Shown here: positions 33,401 through 44,559 of the stretch, piece after piece
Layout of the letters: the number at the start of each line of letters is the position of its first letter
Position numbering within the stretch: the first letter of the stretch is position 1
Source of the DNA: Nereocystis luetkeana
Lineage: Eukaryota > Sar > Phaeophyceae > Laminariales > Laminariaceae
Length of the DNA stretch: 64,000 nt
Assembly: GCA_031213475.1 (NCBI GenBank)
Contig: JARUPZ010000013.1
Location: forward strand, 7,110,739 to 7,174,738
Direction: 5' to 3'
The notes under the pieces: model-generated
Databases searched by the model: none
Seen by the model: the letters and a program-made list of their open reading frames with translations, nothing else
Told to the model about the DNA's origin: nothing
Translations under genes and position numbers: made by a program

Positions 33401-33590
33401 AAGCCCACATTGGCTTTCCACCTGCCGAAGCCACTGGACCATGTCGGCCGACCGAACGAAGTTAGACACAGCGCCATCAGGGCGAACGTCGGCCGCAGTA
33501 CGCCGGGAGTTAGTCTCAGTGTGGGCCATAGCAGCGGCAGCGATGGCCTCTTCCGACGTCGAGACATCAGCCATCGCAACCAACGGCAGC
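30405..33590 (-). pseudogene. Decayed DIRS/Ngaro-like retroelement (gag-like to RT/RNase H)
   Basis: Minus-strand pieces in 5' to 3' order. A gag-like region at 33590-32934 has DIVLQQLVANQAL and ATIQKKAGSQRHW, with a frame break. A short zinc-finger-like SCNIYAATGRCKWRDC lies near 32450. The RT runs from about 31560 (DSVFHPWLSF, KFRLVHDPTV) through VDVESAFRHVPV (motif A) and LRLQFGWRKRSGFWGTVAS (motif B), to YVDD at 30966-30955 in a different frame. RT thumb/RNase H-like sequence follows (KVLGWILGTEVLAVTLPSHK, VSKLVGLLMHVYYAVRLGSF). Several stops and frameshifts make it inactive. The FGWR...SGFWG pattern and thumb resemble tyrosine-recombinase retrotransposons. I did not find the recombinase, so the class is tentative. 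Confidence 0.6.
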
Positions 33591-34068
33591 GGTCAGCAGC
33601 AATACGTAACCCCAAAAAGCCAACGCCCGCGACATGCCGAGCAGCGAAGAGGAACAGCAGCTCCCACAAGTCCAAAGCAAGCTGAACCAGTCTTCAGCAT
33701 GCCTTGGACCTATCGTGACGACCTTGACTCGCTGGGTCCTCTCGATCACGAGTCAACTGCTATAGCAGGACTGGTGCCAGGTGCACTTATGGACTATACG
33801 GGTACAACAATCCGTGTTGATATGACTGGTCAAGTTCTACCGTACGTACAAAGCACATTTTTTCTTGTACCTCGACAATAATCAGCCTATGGGTTGTCGC
33901 CCTCTACTAAGATTATTATCCCAAGATTGTTGTCCTACCGACAATCTTACCGTAGATCGTCGTAGATGTTGAGACATCGGACTCATATACGAACAGACGT
34001 GACAGTCTTGTGTATATGCCAACATAATATCTAAGATACGATTCAATTTTCCTCAATATACCCGAAGA

Positions 34069-35640
34069 CATGCGGGCTTGCGTGCGTACAGATGCCGGCG
34101 AGCACTCGGAATGGTTTGATGCCGTGCATGGGCTGCGGCAAGGCTGCGTGCTATCACCGTTACTGTCCAACGTGTTCTCGCTGCTGCTTTACACGTCGTA
34201 CTGGGACGCTTCAGAAAAGACGAAGCCATTGTAAGGGATTTGGTCCAGCTCAGTGATGCTGGAGTAGTTGGAACGCAAGAGCTCGAGCTGTAGGCATAAT
34301 GAAAAACATGCTGGCTGAATTCAAAGCAGCAGGCCCACGGTATCGAGAAAAACGACCGAGACAATGCTTCTGCGAACACCCAACCAGAAAACCCCTGCCC
34401 CACCGCTCGTCATCGAAGCAGCAGGCCAGAGGTATACACAGACGGCCCAGTTATTTTACCTAGGCGGCATTATCCACGAAAACGCTGACCTCTCGCTCGA
34501 AATCGACCGACGGATCCGTCTCATGCGGGCATGCCTCAAACGGTTCGGCCCGAAGCTGTATGATAGGACAACCGTCCCGCTCAGTCTGATAGTCCGAATG
34601 CTGAAGGCCTGGGTGATTGAGACCCTGCTGTACGGGTGTGTGACGTGAGCCCCAAGAGCGAAACACCTTGCCAAGCTTCGATTAGCTCACCACCAAGTCC
34701 CCATGCGAGTTATTGGCTTCCACGGTCGACTTCGTACCAACCACGCCACCCTCTCGTACGCGAAGGCCCTCAAGATGACACGTCGCGAGAGCATCGAAAC
34801 GACCATTCGTAAACGGCGGTTCTTTTTGGGGGGGGGCGTGGCACAGCAAAGCGAAGAGCGATATCCCATTCAGGGAATGTTTGGGTGGATGGCTGGTGAG
34901 GAGAACCCGAGACCGGGCGGACGGTTTAAGACTTGGCATAGCTGCATAGTCAAAGATCTTAGCAGGGAGTTCCGAGCCACGGAGGGATCAGCGGAACACT
35001 ATCCCTTGGTGTTTGGAGTTGAGACCGCGCTGTTGTCGACTGCAGCAAAAAAAAGGGGTAAGTCGTATTTGGGGGTCTTTGAAGCAGCCGAACGGTTTAT
35101 GGTAAAGTGGCACGAGGATGAGGCACAGCTGAGAAGGCAGCGCTGCGCATCCGTCGTGGGTAGTGCCCAAGATATTGGGGGGGGGAGCGGCAACATGAGG
35201 AGTGGAAGGAAACCTGACTACGGGAATGGGCGCAAGGGGGCCAAGAGGAGGAGTATAAGAGGAAACCCGCGATGAATAAAACGAGACGGTAGACAGGGTA
35301 GAAAGGCACCAGGAAGACCAGTGCGTGGAACATGCCTATGCTACTCGTGCCGCCAACTGCTGCACCTGGTTTGGACGTAACCTTCCTTTGTTTGTTTGTT
35401 TAGTTTTCTATTCGCGCTTTGATCCTCCGTAAATGTTACTTTTCATCTTTCTTCCTTCTTGTCGTCATGACAGGAGTTTGGTGACGTGGGTAAATGACGA
35501 GCCTGCTTTGTTTGTGTCGTACTGCCTGACGCATACTCTCCATGGGCCGGGCATGGTTGACGGAAGCAGGACGGAGACGGCAGACAGGGTAGCAAGGTAC
35601 CAGACTGACTGTCACAGAGTCGAGCGGTCCGCGCGTCATG
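34069..35640 (+). pseudogene. LINE copy G, 5'-truncated, catalytic segment deleted
   Basis: Starts at ACATGCGGGC in the middle of the RT. Motif B survives as [12 protein letters not shown], but the sequence then jumps to the region after motif C: the segment that would encode YADD is missing. Downstream frames are better kept, with [20 protein letters not shown], then a stop at LLYGCVT, then [20 protein letters not shown] through LRREFRA-type C-terminal sequence to a stop near 35275. The UTR follows to about 35640 with the GACAGGGTAGCAAGGTACCAG word typical of the family. Confidence 0.85.
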
Positions 35641-37379
35641 CATGATGGGCTCACACGCTAACGCATCATGTATTACTTCGTTATCAGAACAAACAGGGCC
35701 AGAAAACCGCCTGTCACTCATTCACATGCTCAAGGTATTTCAGTTCATTGCAAAGACTATCATATGCATTGCCTTTGTTCCACACAGCCTACGGAACGTA
35801 CGCCGGGGCCATCCCCCACTTTTCTCAGACGGTACTCTTGTGGCGTCGGGGAGTACTGCCGGTAACGGGACGAGTTAAAAGCCGCTAAACGGGTGGAAAA
35901 GGGTTATGACCGTCTGCTCACGTCTCCGCAGTCTCCTGATTCAATTCTCATTATCCCCTTTGTCTATATGTCTTGTCCACTTCTACAAACCCGTCGGATC
36001 CATGGACTACCGCCGTAGTACCCTCCCCATCTGGTGCAGCCGGACTAAGCAAGCCACGCGACATTTTAGATGATGGACCCGAGGTATTCTATCCAAAGAA
36101 AACAGAGGGAAGAAAACCCGGCCACATGGTTTTTCCGATAGGAAAAACCTCCCCCGGTACGGACGCTACATGCACCGCCGTACTCACTAGTGCGACGATC
36201 AGAATGCTCCCACTGCGTGAATCGTCCCTTCCCGCTCGCCCCGCGTACACTCTTACGCCCCCCCAACTACGTTTCCGAACCCTCGCTTGACCCCCAAACT
36301 CACTACAGCTCCCCCGACGTACAGTACCGACACAACCTGACACTATTGTGCCATCGATAGAAGAGTCACTATCGTTGCGCCTCTAAGATGAAAACTAAGC
36401 TAAAAACAGAATGTCAGAGATCGCAAGGAACCCAGTTCCTCCGGAGAACAGTCTCCTATCGTCCCGTACTCCCGCCGTTGATACACAGATCGCGGCGGCA
36501 ACGCGAGATTGCAGGGCCTCTTTCGCATGACTTCAACATAGCAATCACCTACCTGGCGCCGGTCAAAATGATGCACTCCTGCAACTTCGTACTGCCGTTG
36601 CCGAGCTAAGTGGGTTTCGTACTGCCGTTGCCGAGCTAAGTGGGTTTGTTTCCATGCCGACAAGTGCCGCTGGCCTAGAACAACAGCCCTGGCGGCATTC
36701 CGCTTATCCTCTCCAGTTTAAAACAAGCGTTTCAAGAATCTCCACCCAGAAGCAATAGCGCAAGACGTTCCCCGTCAATCAACCCCCCTGAAGCCCCGAG
36801 GCCAACATCAACAAGGCAGGTGAACCGGTGTTGTGCGCGGCTGTACTCGAAGATGGACCACGAACAGCTCTTCGGTCGGCTGTTCGAGCGGTCGCGCGAA
36901 AGACAAATATAGGGTGTGAAAGACGCAGGTGCGGGCGCTCGTGCGAAATCAGACGCAGGAGAGAGCGCAGGCATAAACACGCGCGTTCATACACCCAGAA
37001 ACATGACCTAGGGACGGTGGCGGCGAGCGAGAGGGAGAGAGAGAGTGAGAGATAGGGAGAGGAAGAGTGAGGCATGGAAAGAGAGCTCATACGCGAAACG
37101 GCGTGCCCGCGGCCCCGCCCTCGCCCTCACACTCCGAATCTCCTCGTTTCTGATGCCGTCAGCTCGTTCCATTCGTTGTTAGAGAAGCGGATGCGCCTGT
37201 ACGGCACGAAAAAGTCACATACCTGCCCAGGTCGCCCCCGCGCGCCCGTTTTCACCCTCTATCGGCTTTATTACTTTCGCGCCGATCGGGAACCTTCTCA
37301 GCGCCTCCTTTCTCCTCAGCACGAGGTGTCTCCTTGCCTCCTCGTCTCGGGCTGAGGGGCGGCTCCGCTCACTGCTCGG
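35641..37379. other. No gene recognised; one 105-codon frame
   Basis: A plus-strand frame at 35973-36290 (PSDPWTTAVVPSPSGAAGLS, DDGPEVFYPKKTEGRKPG) has protein-like composition but no recognisable domain. A 30-bp unit at 36586-36615 repeats in tandem at 36616-36647 (TTCGTACTGCCGTTGCCG...). A GA-rich tract lies at about 37027-37070. Confidence 0.35.
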
Positions 37380-39020
37380 ATCGTACAAGTTTCACACCGC
37401 GTGAGATGCGTCCAACTGCAGTGCAGTGAAGTCGTTCAGTGACTCCACCTCCGAGACCCAGTTCGACGCCACCCCGCCGAGGTACCTGTTGCGGTATTCC
37501 CATCTCGCGACCCCGGTGGCGCTGACCACCCTCCTCCTGTCCAGTAGCGAGTACATTGGTGCTGCTACAGTCGAGTGCCCTCCGAGCCCCAGGTCCACCC
37601 CCCACGCCATCTGCGCGAGCTACTCCTCCATGGGGTGCCAACAATCGAACGGCCTTTATTAGAATGGCTTCAGCGGTGCGATGGCGACCGTCCTGGACCT
37701 TGTCGCTCTGTCCTCCTTCTCGACGACAACGCTCACGCTAGCAATCACCACCTCCACCACATTTCACGGATCAATATCTTCTCATGGAGCAGGTTTTGCC
37801 CCATATCTTCCCGTTGGGGCGAGCTGTCGCTCTCCCTCGCGAGGACGAGGTCGCCCGTCACAACCGGATGCCTGCCGACGGCCGCTGAATCGATACGTCG
37901 CGGCGTTGTCTCGCCTCCTCCCTACCCTCGTGTATCTTCTCGAGTGCCTCCCACACCTCTTGTAGGTTGTTTCAGCGCTCTTCGATAACATTCTCGAAGC
38001 CTCCCGTGGCCTCCGTGCGGTCCCTCTCAGGCACTAACATGTCGAGAGACGTACGCGGGCCGCATCCAAGCAAGAGCTGGAAGGGTGTCATTGCTGAAGG
38101 CAGGGATTGGTCTGGCATGATTCGTGCGATCCAGCATGCCAGACCTACTTAATCGTTCCAGCGAGTGGGCCCCGCCATTCCATAGCTCGAACAGCACATC
38201 GACCATCCCCGCCCCTACTTGCTCTACACTACCCTGGCCCCATGGGTGATCGGTATGGCCTAAATCAATCTGCACCTTTAGCTCCATTACGGTGGCTGTG
38301 AGCTCGACTTTTCCGTCGGAACGGAAGAACGAGGGCACTCCGAACGTTAGACACAGGCCCAGGAGAAGGCGTGCGATCCCCTCGGCCTCCTTCGAGAGGA
38401 GAGAGTATGCGGACAGGAATCGAGATGCTTTGTCCACCACCAGTAACAAGTACTTGTTACTTGTCTCGGACGTGTTGAGGGCCCTCAGCAAGTCTACCTC
38501 CAAAACTTCCTATGGCTCTAGGTACCTGGTAGGCAGCATAGCTACACGCTGGCTACGCATTTCGCTTCCGACGCCGGCACCCGCACGACAACACGTACGT
38601 TTTCGCGTCCCTACACATCCCTGGCCAATGGAAGCAGTCGCGCAGTAATGAAATCGTCCTGCCCACTCCTGGATGTCCGTGCTGGCAGTGTACTAATGCG
38701 AGCAAGCCGGCTGCCAGAAACGCCTGGAACGGCTAGGACCGACGTGCGCCTTCCTGGGATTTCTCTCTGCTCTACCTCGTACCATTCTAAGTCCTGACTG
38801 TCGAAACGATACCTCACCGCCTCCTTTTTGCCCATCCACTGTCCCCCCCTTTCATCTACCTCGCCCCCAAGTTCTCTAATATTACCGAGGAGCGTGTTTT
38901 CCTTCTGCTGTCTCATCAAGCTCGGCACGTCATGCATTTGCGTCGATAGCCCGCTCCACCACCGCTCGTTGCGGTGGCTGTTAGCTATGCGGCAACCCTT
39001 TTCCCCTCGTGGGGAGTCCA
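37380..39020 (-). pseudogene. Decayed Ty3/gypsy integrase with chromodomain-like tail
   Basis: The best frame (38503-38027) starts EVDLLRALNTSETSNKYLLL, then VVDKASRFLSAYSLLSKEAE, FFRSDGKVE (second acidic residue) and WGQGSVEQVG (glutamate). This is the D, D, E integrase core related to the 46-kb element, with substitutions near the second D (SDGK for CDGG). Upstream, frame-broken H2C2-like sequence reaches about 39000. Downstream (37610-37392) VARWEYRNRYLGGVASNW and FTALQLDASHAV match the tail of the other integrase (TTRWEYKGRS, FTPLQLDG). Many frame breaks. Confidence 0.7.
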
Positions 39021-40019
39021 CTGGAGCTACTCCTGGGTACTGCTGTGGTCATCCCACGACGAGATGGCGTCACCGCTGACGAGGTCTTCTTCTCTGTACC
39101 GCCGTCTCTTCTTGGGCGCTGCCCGTTACCCCCCGGCGGCGAACGCGCCGGCGCCGTGCGGAAAGGAGGCGCCGGGGCCACCCGAAGTGCCATCGCCGAA
39201 GCCGCATGGACTGCGCGGATGTACGCGCCGATCGCCGAAGCGCCATCGCCGGCGTGCCCACCCCTAACGCGGCAAGCCTGCCGTGAAACGCGAGGGTACC
39301 CTGCTGCCTGCCAGTCAAATCCTCTTCCCCAGATGTCTGCACGGAGACGGCATCGCAAGTAAGTCTGAGGGATGCTGTCAACAACGGCTCCAAGCAGCAA
39401 AGGTGCAGGGGGCGGGCGTGTTCTCGTCGTACATGGTTTCTGCGAGCATGGTTCGGTGGCGTGCGGCGTGATCATAAGTCTCATTATAAACTACTCGGTG
39501 GTCGAGTCGGTTGAGAGTTTGGAGATCTCTGTCATAGCCTAAGTCAGATTATCACCGCCGCTTGGCTGTCTCGGCTGTTTGTTCTTGATCTCTCTCATTT
39601 ATCCATACTCACCACCCCTCGTTGTGCACTACGTACGCAAGGGAGATCACGAATACGCTGTTCCTGTCGAAAATTACTTACGTATGTTAATAGGATACCT
39701 ACCGAGATGATGTATCGACCAACGACTAATTTCTCGACCCTGTAAGCCCACCCCTAAATAGGAGGCAACCAGGCCGCACTAGCACGAGAACATTATATAG
39801 AATACCAAAACACTAAATACGAGTCTGTACTTGCTTGTGAAACGATATCCACATCATGCAGGTACCGTGTTGAAAATCGACCAGGTATAAAATAGCATCG
39901 CGCACTACAGGGGAACAATATTAATACGGCGCATTGGGCAGTTCCGGCGGGGGTGAGGCAACACTGCATCGCAAACATGACTGCCACGGTTCTAAGCTGA
40001 TAACACTGCGAAAGGGCAA
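39021..40019. other. GC-rich then AT-rich intergenic DNA
   Basis: 39090-39430 is GC-rich with recurring GCCGAAGC words; 39480-40010 is AT-richer. No gene is supported. Confidence 0.3.
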
Positions 40020-40600
40020 TAATGCTAGGTATTGGTGGAAATGCGCGTGCAGCGTGCCGGCACATTGATGAATTTGGGAGCAGAACGTCGGTACATTGTG
40101 GCAAGTTTTCCTTTACACTGGGAACAGGCAATACTGGACGTTGTTTAATTTTGCAGAACGGCGGTGCGTAGTTGAATGTTCGTACAGCATGCCGGTACAG
40201 TTGACGCAGTGCAGCCCTACGAGTATGTAGTCGCAATTCCGTTCAGTATGCCGGTATAGATCAGAGGAACGTACACCACTGGACGTTGTTGAACAGTTGC
40301 GAGGCATGCCGGTACTTTGTAAGGAAAAGTAAACAACTAGATTGCAAACGCGGCTTACAAGTTCTCCACCCGTGAGTCCTTTGTTGCAAGTTTGTATAGC
40401 CTACTGGCACAATATAGCAAATGCAACACGACGTAGTCAGAGTTAAAATTTCGTGCATCACGCCGGTATTTGTTAGAGGAAAAATGCGACACTGGACGTT
40501 GTTGAACACTTGTGCAGCAGTCGATAAATTTCCAAGAGAAGTGAAAGACTAGACCCCGCACGCGGCTAACAAGTGCTCACAACGAAAGTTGGCAAGACAC
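40020..40600. repeat. Diverged tandem repeat, unit about 160-210 bp
   Basis: ACTGGACGTTGTT recurs near 40125, 40283 and 40493, followed by a TTGAAC/TTTAAT word; GCATGCCGGTAC or a variant recurs near 40190, 40245, 40305 and 40460; ACGCGGCTTACAAG and ACGCGGCTAACAAG recur near 40349 and 40560. The units are unequal in length and well diverged. Confidence 0.6.
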
Positions 40601-42052
40601 GCCGAGCCCTATCAATACCACTGCTGTACGGGCGATGCGTTCACGGACGAGCCCCTAGCATGACTTCATGCCTATGTACATGACAGTCATTATCGAATCA
40701 CGAAAACGAGCAAGCGACATCGACCCGTACATGCAGCAGTATGATAACTACTTACTGAGATAGAGCATCTCACATGCTGCGGGTTCCTGTACGACCGCAA
40801 GCAATTCAGTATACGAGTGGGCATCAAGCGTGGATACGAAATATGCAGCTTGTGGACGGGTCTAGCGACGTTCGTGCGGTAGGTGGTACCATCTGCAGCG
40901 TATCTTATTCGTCTCTTCTCACCCCTCTGCATCCCTCGGTGGGCCCTCTGGCGAGCAAGCCGGCGGTACGGCCTTTCACCGATCCCTCTCACTCCCCTGC
41001 CCCCCTCCAGCTGTCCCCTGTTGGCGTCCGAAGGAGCTCCAGTCAGGAGCAGGTCGAGTTGCCCTTCGACGACTTTTTAGATTTTCGCCGTCGTTGATGT
41101 CAAGTCGAGGGAGGCTCCGAACACGGAAGGAGCCCCTTCCGACGTGGGGGGAGTCCCGAGCTCCATGTCACTCTCGTTGTGGTTGTTGTTGTTGTTGTTG
41201 TTGTCGTGGATGTCGGTGGTGGTGGGAGGAAGACTCTCCTTACCTTCCTCGACTCCTCTCTCGTTCGAGGGTGGGTCGGGGTTCCCGTTTGGGTTCATGT
41301 GTTAAGAAACTGGACAAAGAACAGGTCGGGTCACTCTCTCGCGAGAATAATCTGAACGTCGACGCAACTGATATTCGCTTGGTTCCTATGTCATGTGCTG
41401 CACGGGTGTTACGAGCACCACAACTAACTCCGGGACGGTAAGCGTCGGAATCCACACGTGAGAGCAGCGGCAGTATGGGCAAGCTTCGTGTCGGGCTTGG
41501 ACAACAGGAGACAGGACAAAAAGGTGACCGGAAAGGGGCGGGGGTGAGCACAGCTCACAACCCCGACAGCGGTCCGCTGACCCAGTGGATCTGAGTTTAT
41601 ATGGGAACACGACTCCCTTTTCAGCGTGTGGACAGACAAAGAGACAATATTGGTAGTGCTCTCCGCTCTGGCGGTAGGAGACACTTCCCGTATAGGATCT
41701 TCTCGATGGGGTAACGCCCTCATCGAGGATCCTGGAATAGATGACACTTAGCCGTATAGGCTCTTCTCGATATTGTATGACTGCGTCGAGGATCATCGGG
41801 ACAGGACGAGGGCACCTTTTGGTATTGAATCTTCTCGGTGGTGAGGCAACGTCATCGAAGACCTACCCACCGGGCGCCTCTATGAGCTGGCTTGACGCCA
41901 GGGCTACAGTACCTCTGGTCGGCGGGTTACCGTCGACGAGAGTCCCTGAGACGTGAGACATCCTCGACCTCGAGGACACGTCGTTGGGGGAGTTCCGTGC
42001 ATAAGTCGTCATGTTTTCGTTGGGAACCTGGCCCATTACACTTTCTCCTATT
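40601..42052. other. No gene recognised
   Basis: Contains a GTT microsatellite at about 41176-41202 (ACAAC on the opposite strand). Open frames around 41090-41800 on both strands show no recognisable domain. Confidence 0.3.
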
Positions 42053-42385
42053 CTTATTTCTCTTGCCATCCCACAATGTGCAGCATGATCTTCAAGATTG
42101 ATAAGCCTTCTTGAAGGAGTCCTGTGGTTTTAGTGGATGACGAGCCTGCTTTGCTAGTTTGTATTGTCTCACGCCGAACGCAGGACGGAGACGGCAGACA
42201 GAGTAGCAGTAAGGTACCGGGCGGAGAACCTGGCTGTGTTTCTCGTACCACAAACTGCTGCCGCTACCTGGAGGGTGCTTTGTTCTCTGGTTTGCCTGTA
42301 TTTTCCAATGGTTTTATTACAGTCGCACTCTGTTTACAAGTGGTGGTTTTATCCTTCACTTTTTTTTCCAGCTCGTTATTTTCAA
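42053..42385 (+). mobile_element. LINE 3' UTR relic, part 1 (interrupted by the LTR element)
   Basis: Matches the family 3' UTR in order: GACGAGCCTGCTTTGCT, ACGGAGACGGCAGACAGAG, GTACCACAAACTGCTGCCGC, TTTTTTTCCAGCTCGTTATT, and ends at TTCAAATGTC. It resumes at 51496 beyond the 9.1-kb LTR element. Confidence 0.8.
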
Positions 42386-42390
42386 ATGTC

Positions 42391-42836
42391 TGAATCGGAT
42401 GCTGGCTGCCTGGGCTGAGGTCTTAAGTCATTGTCACAAGGCAACACATGTAGGGTTCTCTAACAGTTGGTAGGAGTGGCAGCTGTGGACCCCAGGTTAC
42501 CACTCAGAGGTGCATAATAACCCAAAAGGAGAACACAAAGACGAGACATGAATGACCAACCTCAGTAACAGAGCAGAGCTAGAGTCCGACCGAGTCGAGA
42601 GGTGCGCTCCTAGGTCTCCAGGAGAGTAGGGCGAGCTTGTGGTTCTTCTGTGAAGAAGCTCCAACTGGAGATGGCTAGATGGTAAGTGATTGCTTGTTCC
42701 CGTGACCGTGGCGATGGTCGCGGGAACTGAGTGAGACGGAAGGGGGATGAAGCCTTCCGTCCGGAACGGAGCTACAATAATATGAAAACGCCTCTATGTC
42801 ATCATAACTCCTGAAACGGTCAACCGAACCGTAACA
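42391..42836 (-). repeat. 3' LTR
   Basis: 446 bp. It differs from the other LTR by one substitution and two short indels (3 nt and 1 nt) by eye, indicating a recent insertion. Confidence 0.85.
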
Positions 42837-42841
42837 TGCCC

Positions 42842-42877
42842 TAGCATAATGCGAATGACGGAATGAGCATTATGCTA
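42842..42877. other. 11-bp stem hairpin next to the 3' LTR
   Basis: TAGCATAATGC (42842-42852) and GCATTATGCTA (42867-42877) are exact reverse complements with a 14-nt loop, a few bases inside the 3' LTR. It could act in 3' end formation or plus-strand priming (inference). Confidence 0.5.
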
Positions 42878-43140
42878 TCGCAATCTTGTGACTATAACCA
42901 AGTTTAAAGAGCCGCAAAGCCCTTTAACACAAATAACGGCCTCAGGGATAAACAACCAAACCGAAATCGCGAAGGCAATCAGTGGGAAATCCCTGAGAAA
43001 AACCCCCACCCTTGCTTTTTCACTGCGTGTTTGGTTGCCCGACCACTATTCCATGGCTAACGTCCCCCCACGCTCATTCAGCGATGAAAAAAGCGCAGTG
43101 TCCCGTAACGCCTCAGCATAAATCGCTTCTATTGCGTCCT

Positions 43141-44520
43141 CAGGTTCCGCTGTCGTCGGGTAGGAGGACGCCGGTCATCCACCGGGCGGTCGAGGTACTC
43201 ACCAATCCGGCATCCCTCGCGAGAAGGCAACGGAACGACGCTCATCTGGGTCAGGTTAGCAAGCGTCTGCGGGAGGATAGCAATGCGAACGCCGCGGAAG
43301 TAGATAAGACTGGGTATAGTCTAGACGAGAACGATGTAATCAGGTTTGCCGACGGAAAAGGTAGGAACCTGCCAGCCATACCCGAATCAATGGTTGCCGA
43401 TGTACTCGCGTTGGTACACACTCTGCATGGTCACTCTGGAGTAGGAGCCACGTTAGCGCTAGTCAGCACTTTCACTGGCCTTCAGTCATTCGCGACACGC
43501 GACAATACGTGTTGTCATGCGGGTGCCCAACCGCAGACGTGTCGCAATATTTCCCGGACGCGCACTAGAACCGTGGGATGAACTACAGATGGATATCCTG
43601 AAAATAGACACGCGTTCCCTTTCAGGTAACAAGTACGTTCTGCTGGTAGTAGATCGAGCCTCCAAGTTCCCTTTCGGTATCCCTCTAGAAACTAAGCAAG
43701 CATTAGGCGTAGCACGAGCGCTTACCGAGCTGTGCCGAACGTTCGGTGTACCCAAGACAGTACGTTGCGACGGCGGCAGAGAGTTCAGAGCAGACGTAGT
43801 GACACACTTATGCCGTTGGATGAATGCGGACATAAAGTTCGGCCCAGCCGACCACCCGCGAGGACAGGGTTCTGTAGAGAGACTAGGAGGTTGGTTGCAA
43901 GAGCTGTTGGCAGAGCTATGTAGATCGTGGCCCGAGAGGTGGGACGAGTACGTATCACCGGCAAGATGGATCAAACGCACTCTACCAGACGTGTCACTGC
44001 CTTCTAACATGACACCTTTCGAGTTGTTGTTCGGTCGCAAGCCTCGCACGTCTTTAGACTCTTTGGTACCCCTGTCAGAAGAGACAGATCAGAGCGGCGG
44101 CCTGGACAACTTCGTGGAGCGCCGCAGACAGAACCTCCGAGAAGTCCGCCTGGCGCTCGAGAAGCGCGACAGCCAAAGAGTAACGGCGCGGGCCCGAGCC
44201 AACGCTGCCATCTCGAGACCATCAGCCGGAGTTACCGCTGAGAAGGGTAGCCTCGTGCTGGTGCGCGAGTCCGATAGCAGCAAACACCGCGACAGCAGAG
44301 GGAAGAAGCTGTAGCACGACCACTACACAGGCCCTTGGAGGGTCACGGAAGTATTACAGACAGGCCTAAGCGTACAAGTAATGATGCGAGGCACAAAACA
44401 ACGTACCCGAAATGTATCCACCGCAGATGTGAAGCCGTACCACCTCAGACCTCTGACACTAAGACACTCGATAGCAGACGAGTTTGCACAGTATGCGTGG
44501 GGCGCGGATTTCAAATTGCT
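43141..44520 (+). pseudogene. Inverted duplicate of the integrase segment
   Basis: Reverse-complement copy of 45004-46387, starting at CAGGTTCCGC. It includes the H2C2 region (ALVHTLHGHSGVGATLALV) and the D, D, E core (ELQMDILK, CDGGREFRA, GQGSVERLG). It lacks four bases (TTAG) present in the other copy near 43468, shifting the frame, and has TAG at 44312 where the other copy has CAG. It stops before the chromodomain-like tail. It lies antisense to the element. Confidence 0.85.
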
Positions 44521-44559
44521 GGATGAAGGAGCAGATATTCGTATATGCAGAGCGTGGAT

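Noticed and set aside
38981-39484. 167-codon minus-strand frame upstream of the decayed gypsy integrase
   Set aside because: Arginine/alanine/proline-rich product of a GC-rich stretch with no pol motif.
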